A stretch of DNA of 8,427 nucleotides. Source: an uncultured Eggerthellaceae bacterium. GTDB taxonomy: Bacteria; Actinomycetota; Coriobacteriia; Coriobacteriales; Eggerthellaceae. Of this stretch, positions 7,100 through 8,427 are shown in pieces (within the stretch, counting starts at the first letter, position 1; each line of letters begins with the position of its first letter). The stretch covers positions 1 to 8,427 of the forward strand of contig CABVEH010000040.1 in assembly GCA_902497215.1 (NCBI GenBank), in the 5' to 3' direction. Both the position numbers and the translations under genes were made by a program. The notes under the pieces were generated by a model, which had not been told where the DNA came from, searched no databases, and saw only the letters and a list, made by a program, of their open reading frames with translations.

Positions 7100-8427
7100 A
7101 TGCCGACGAAACGAAGCATAAACGACATCAACAGACGCACGTCCCAAAGATACAATCCGATGCAAGGCCAGCAGGGCGTTGGCGACTACTCGCGCAACGC
7201 GCAGGTTTACCATGCTGCAGCTGTGGCCAAGAAGGGCGGAAAGCGTACGGTATTCATCGTGCTCGCAGCCATCCTTGTGGTGTTGCTTGCTGCCGGCACT
7301 GCGTTCGCTCTCTACATCAATGACGTTTCCCACAAGCTGAACAGGGGAGACAAGTCCGACGAGGAGCTGATGGCCATCAACGAGGCGCTAAGCTACAAGT
7401 CGAACTTCAACGAAGTTTTCTACATGCTTCTCATTGGGTCGGACGAACGTACCGAGGGCGAGATGTCCCGAAGCGACGTCAACATCGTGGTGCGCGTCGA
7501 TCCCATCGACAACAAGCTGTCCATGATCTCGATTCCCCGCGACACGAAGATTGACATCCCCGACTACGGTACGCAGAAGTTCAATGCGGCCTATGCGTTT
7601 GGCCAGGTTCCGGGCGTCATCGAAGCCACCGAGGATCTGCTTGACGTGGAAATATCGCATTATGCGCAGGTGAATTTCGGCGACCTCAAGGAACTCGTCA
7701 ACGCAGTGGGAGGCGTGACCGTCGAGGTGGACGAGAAGATTGACAACAAGAAGTGTGACGACGGCGACGGGAACCACTATGTCATCGAGGAAGGCACTCA
7801 GCGCCTCAATGGCGGCGAGGCCCTGACGTTCGCCCGCAACCGCGATTACGCGCAGGGCGATTTCATCCGCACTAGCAACCAGCGCAAGCTGATTGAGGCC
7901 ATTGTGGACGAAGTGCTTGCCACGCCCATCACCAACATTCCTACGGTGGTGCAGGCGGCTGCGGGCTGCGTGACCACCGATATCGGAGTGATAGACCTCA
8001 TCGGGCTGGCGCAGCAGTTCGCCGACTCCGACGAGATAACGATGTACAGCGCTATGCTGCCTTCGTACACACAGAGCATCAACGGCATCTCGTTCGTCAT
8101 CAACGATGAGGAGAAGACGAAAGAGATGCTGAAGCTGTTCAAGGAGGGCAAGGACTACAGCGAGATAACGTCCAACAAGTCGGCACCTGCAATCACCGAC
8201 CACAAGGTCGACACCTCCAATACGTTGCTTTTCGAGGACGACGACGAAGTCGTCAGCGGCACCAAGAAGCCCAACACGAGTCCTGGCGGAACCGGCAACG
8301 GCTCGGGCACGGGAGGGAACTCCGGAACAAACACCGGTGGCGACTCTGGCGGCAGCACCGGCGGTAACACGGGAGGCTCTACAGGTGGCGACAGCGGCGG
8401 CAGTACCGGCGGTAACACTGGCGGCTC
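7100..8427 (+). CDS. LCP-family (LytR-CpsA-Psr) cell-wall glycopolymer ligase, 3' partial
   Basis: LCP enzymes move lipid-linked glycopolymers such as teichoic acid, capsule or arabinogalactan onto peptidoglycan outside the membrane. The 442 visible residues hold a basic cytoplasmic tail (1-49), one membrane helix (about 50-72) and an LCP domain (about 105-275). Landmarks are LLIGSDER at 110-117, RSDVNIV at 124-130, SIPRDT at 144-149, a K160/N162 pair in QKFNAAY, the NAVGGVTVEV strand at 201-210, LNGGEALTFARNRD at 236-249 and DFIRTSNQRK at 254-263; these include the conserved Arg and Asp residues that bind the pyrophosphate lipid. A regulator-type C-terminal stretch follows. From about residue 392 the chain is a Gly/Ser/Thr/Asn/Asp repeat that runs off the window. 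ATG 7100 has AGAGGGGA nine bases upstream, and an in-frame TAG at 7082 rules out extension. The family call is strong; the polymer is inferred from the neighbours. Confidence 0.92.
   Translation, partial: MPTKRSINDINRRTSQRYNPMQGQQGVGDYSRNAQVYHAAAVAKKGGKRTVFIVLAAILVVLLAAGTAFALYINDVSHKLNRGDKSDEELMAINEALSYKSNFNEVFYMLLIGSDERTEGEMSRSDVNIVVRVDPIDNKLSMISIPRDTKIDIPDYGTQKFNAAYAFGQVPGVIEATEDLLDVEISHYAQVNFGDLKELVNAVGGVTVEVDEKIDNKKCDDGDGNHYVIEEGTQRLNGGEALTFARNRDYAQGDFIRTSNQRKLIEAIVDEVLATPITNIPTVVQAAAGCVTTDIGVIDLIGLAQQFADSDEITMYSAMLPSYTQSINGISFVINDEEKTKEMLKLFKEGKDYSEITSNKSAPAITDHKVDTSNTLLFEDDDEVVSGTKKPNTSPGGTGNGSGTGGNSGTNTGGDSGGSTGGNTGGSTGGDSGGSTGGNTGG
8333..8427 (+). repeat. 48-base in-frame tandem repeat in the LCP tail
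   Basis: The 16-residue unit TGGDSGGSTGGNTGGS occurs at 8333-8380 and again from 8381 to the window edge (last base missing). The copies encode identical residues but differ at synonymous positions (acc/aca, tct/agc, agc/agt, acg/act, gga/ggc). A looser GG(N/S/T) stretch precedes them from about 8283. The number of units is unknown because the window ends inside the array. Confidence 0.85.

Larger units (their letters stand above)
6947..7102 (+). repeat. 10-base inverted repeat spanning the LCP leader and its start codon
   Basis: CATTGAACCG at 6947-6956 is the exact reverse complement of CGGTTCAATG at 7093-7102, which contains the ATG of the LCP gene. The left arm lies upstream of the proposed promoter start, so only RNA reading through from the deacetylase gene would contain both arms. 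The repeat is seen directly; a regulatory role is inference. Confidence 0.35.

Noticed and set aside
7388..8203. 271-codon minus-strand ORF opposite the LCP gene
   Set aside because: Shadow of the LCP reading frame; no domain seen and it overlaps the conserved LCP core.
8155..8418. Pro-rich minus-strand ORF at the right edge
   Set aside because: Its PPV/PPE pattern is simply the reverse complement of the Gly-rich repeat of the LCP tail.

Overview
The window looks like part of a cell-envelope glycopolymer locus from a GC-rich actinobacterium. I lean towards a gut-type Coriobacteriia/Eggerthellaceae lineage. The reasons are GC-rich codon third positions, actinobacterial-style galactofuranosyltransferase-like enzymes, an LCP ligase, and no sign of mycolate or arabinan genes. 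The class is an inference; no rRNA or taxonomic marker gene is present.

Layout. (1) Bases 1-1547, plus strand: the 3' part of a GlfT2-like processive galactofuranosyltransferase gene, open at the left edge. (2) Bases 3428-1548, minus strand: a two-domain glycosyltransferase (DUF4422 followed by GT8). Its stop codon directly abuts the stop codon of gene 1. (3) Bases 4687-3425, minus strand: a WecA/TagO-type polyprenyl-phosphate sugar-1-phosphate transferase, which overlaps gene 2 by an ATGA start/stop junction, so genes 3 and 2 form a coupled operon. (4) Bases 4688-4764: a compact divergent promoter region. (5) Bases 4765-5745, plus strand: a second, smaller GT2 enzyme related to GlfT1 and rhamnosyl/galactofuranosyl initiators, probably leaderless. 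(6) Bases 5757-6941, plus strand: a membrane-anchored polysaccharide deacetylase (CE4) with an Ig-like DUF5011 domain. (7) Bases 6942-7099: an intergenic leader with an extended -10 promoter, a possible 17-codon leader ORF and an inverted repeat that covers the next start codon. (8) Base 7100 to the right edge, plus strand: an LCP-family phosphotransferase with a Gly/Ser/Thr/Asn repeat tail, truncated by the window.

How it may work together (inference): the WecA/TagO enzyme loads a first sugar-phosphate onto undecaprenyl phosphate on the inner face of the membrane. The GT2 enzyme of 4765-5745 and the GlfT2-like enzyme add further sugars, plausibly galactofuranose, while the DUF4422-GT8 protein adds other sugars. 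After export, the deacetylase trims N-acetyl groups on a wall polymer and the LCP enzyme joins the finished chain to peptidoglycan. This parallels mycobacterial arabinogalactan assembly (WecA, GlfT1, GlfT2, Lcp1), but no arabinosyltransferase is visible. No exporter, UDP-galactopyranose mutase, mobile element, CRISPR array, tRNA or rRNA is visible in the window.
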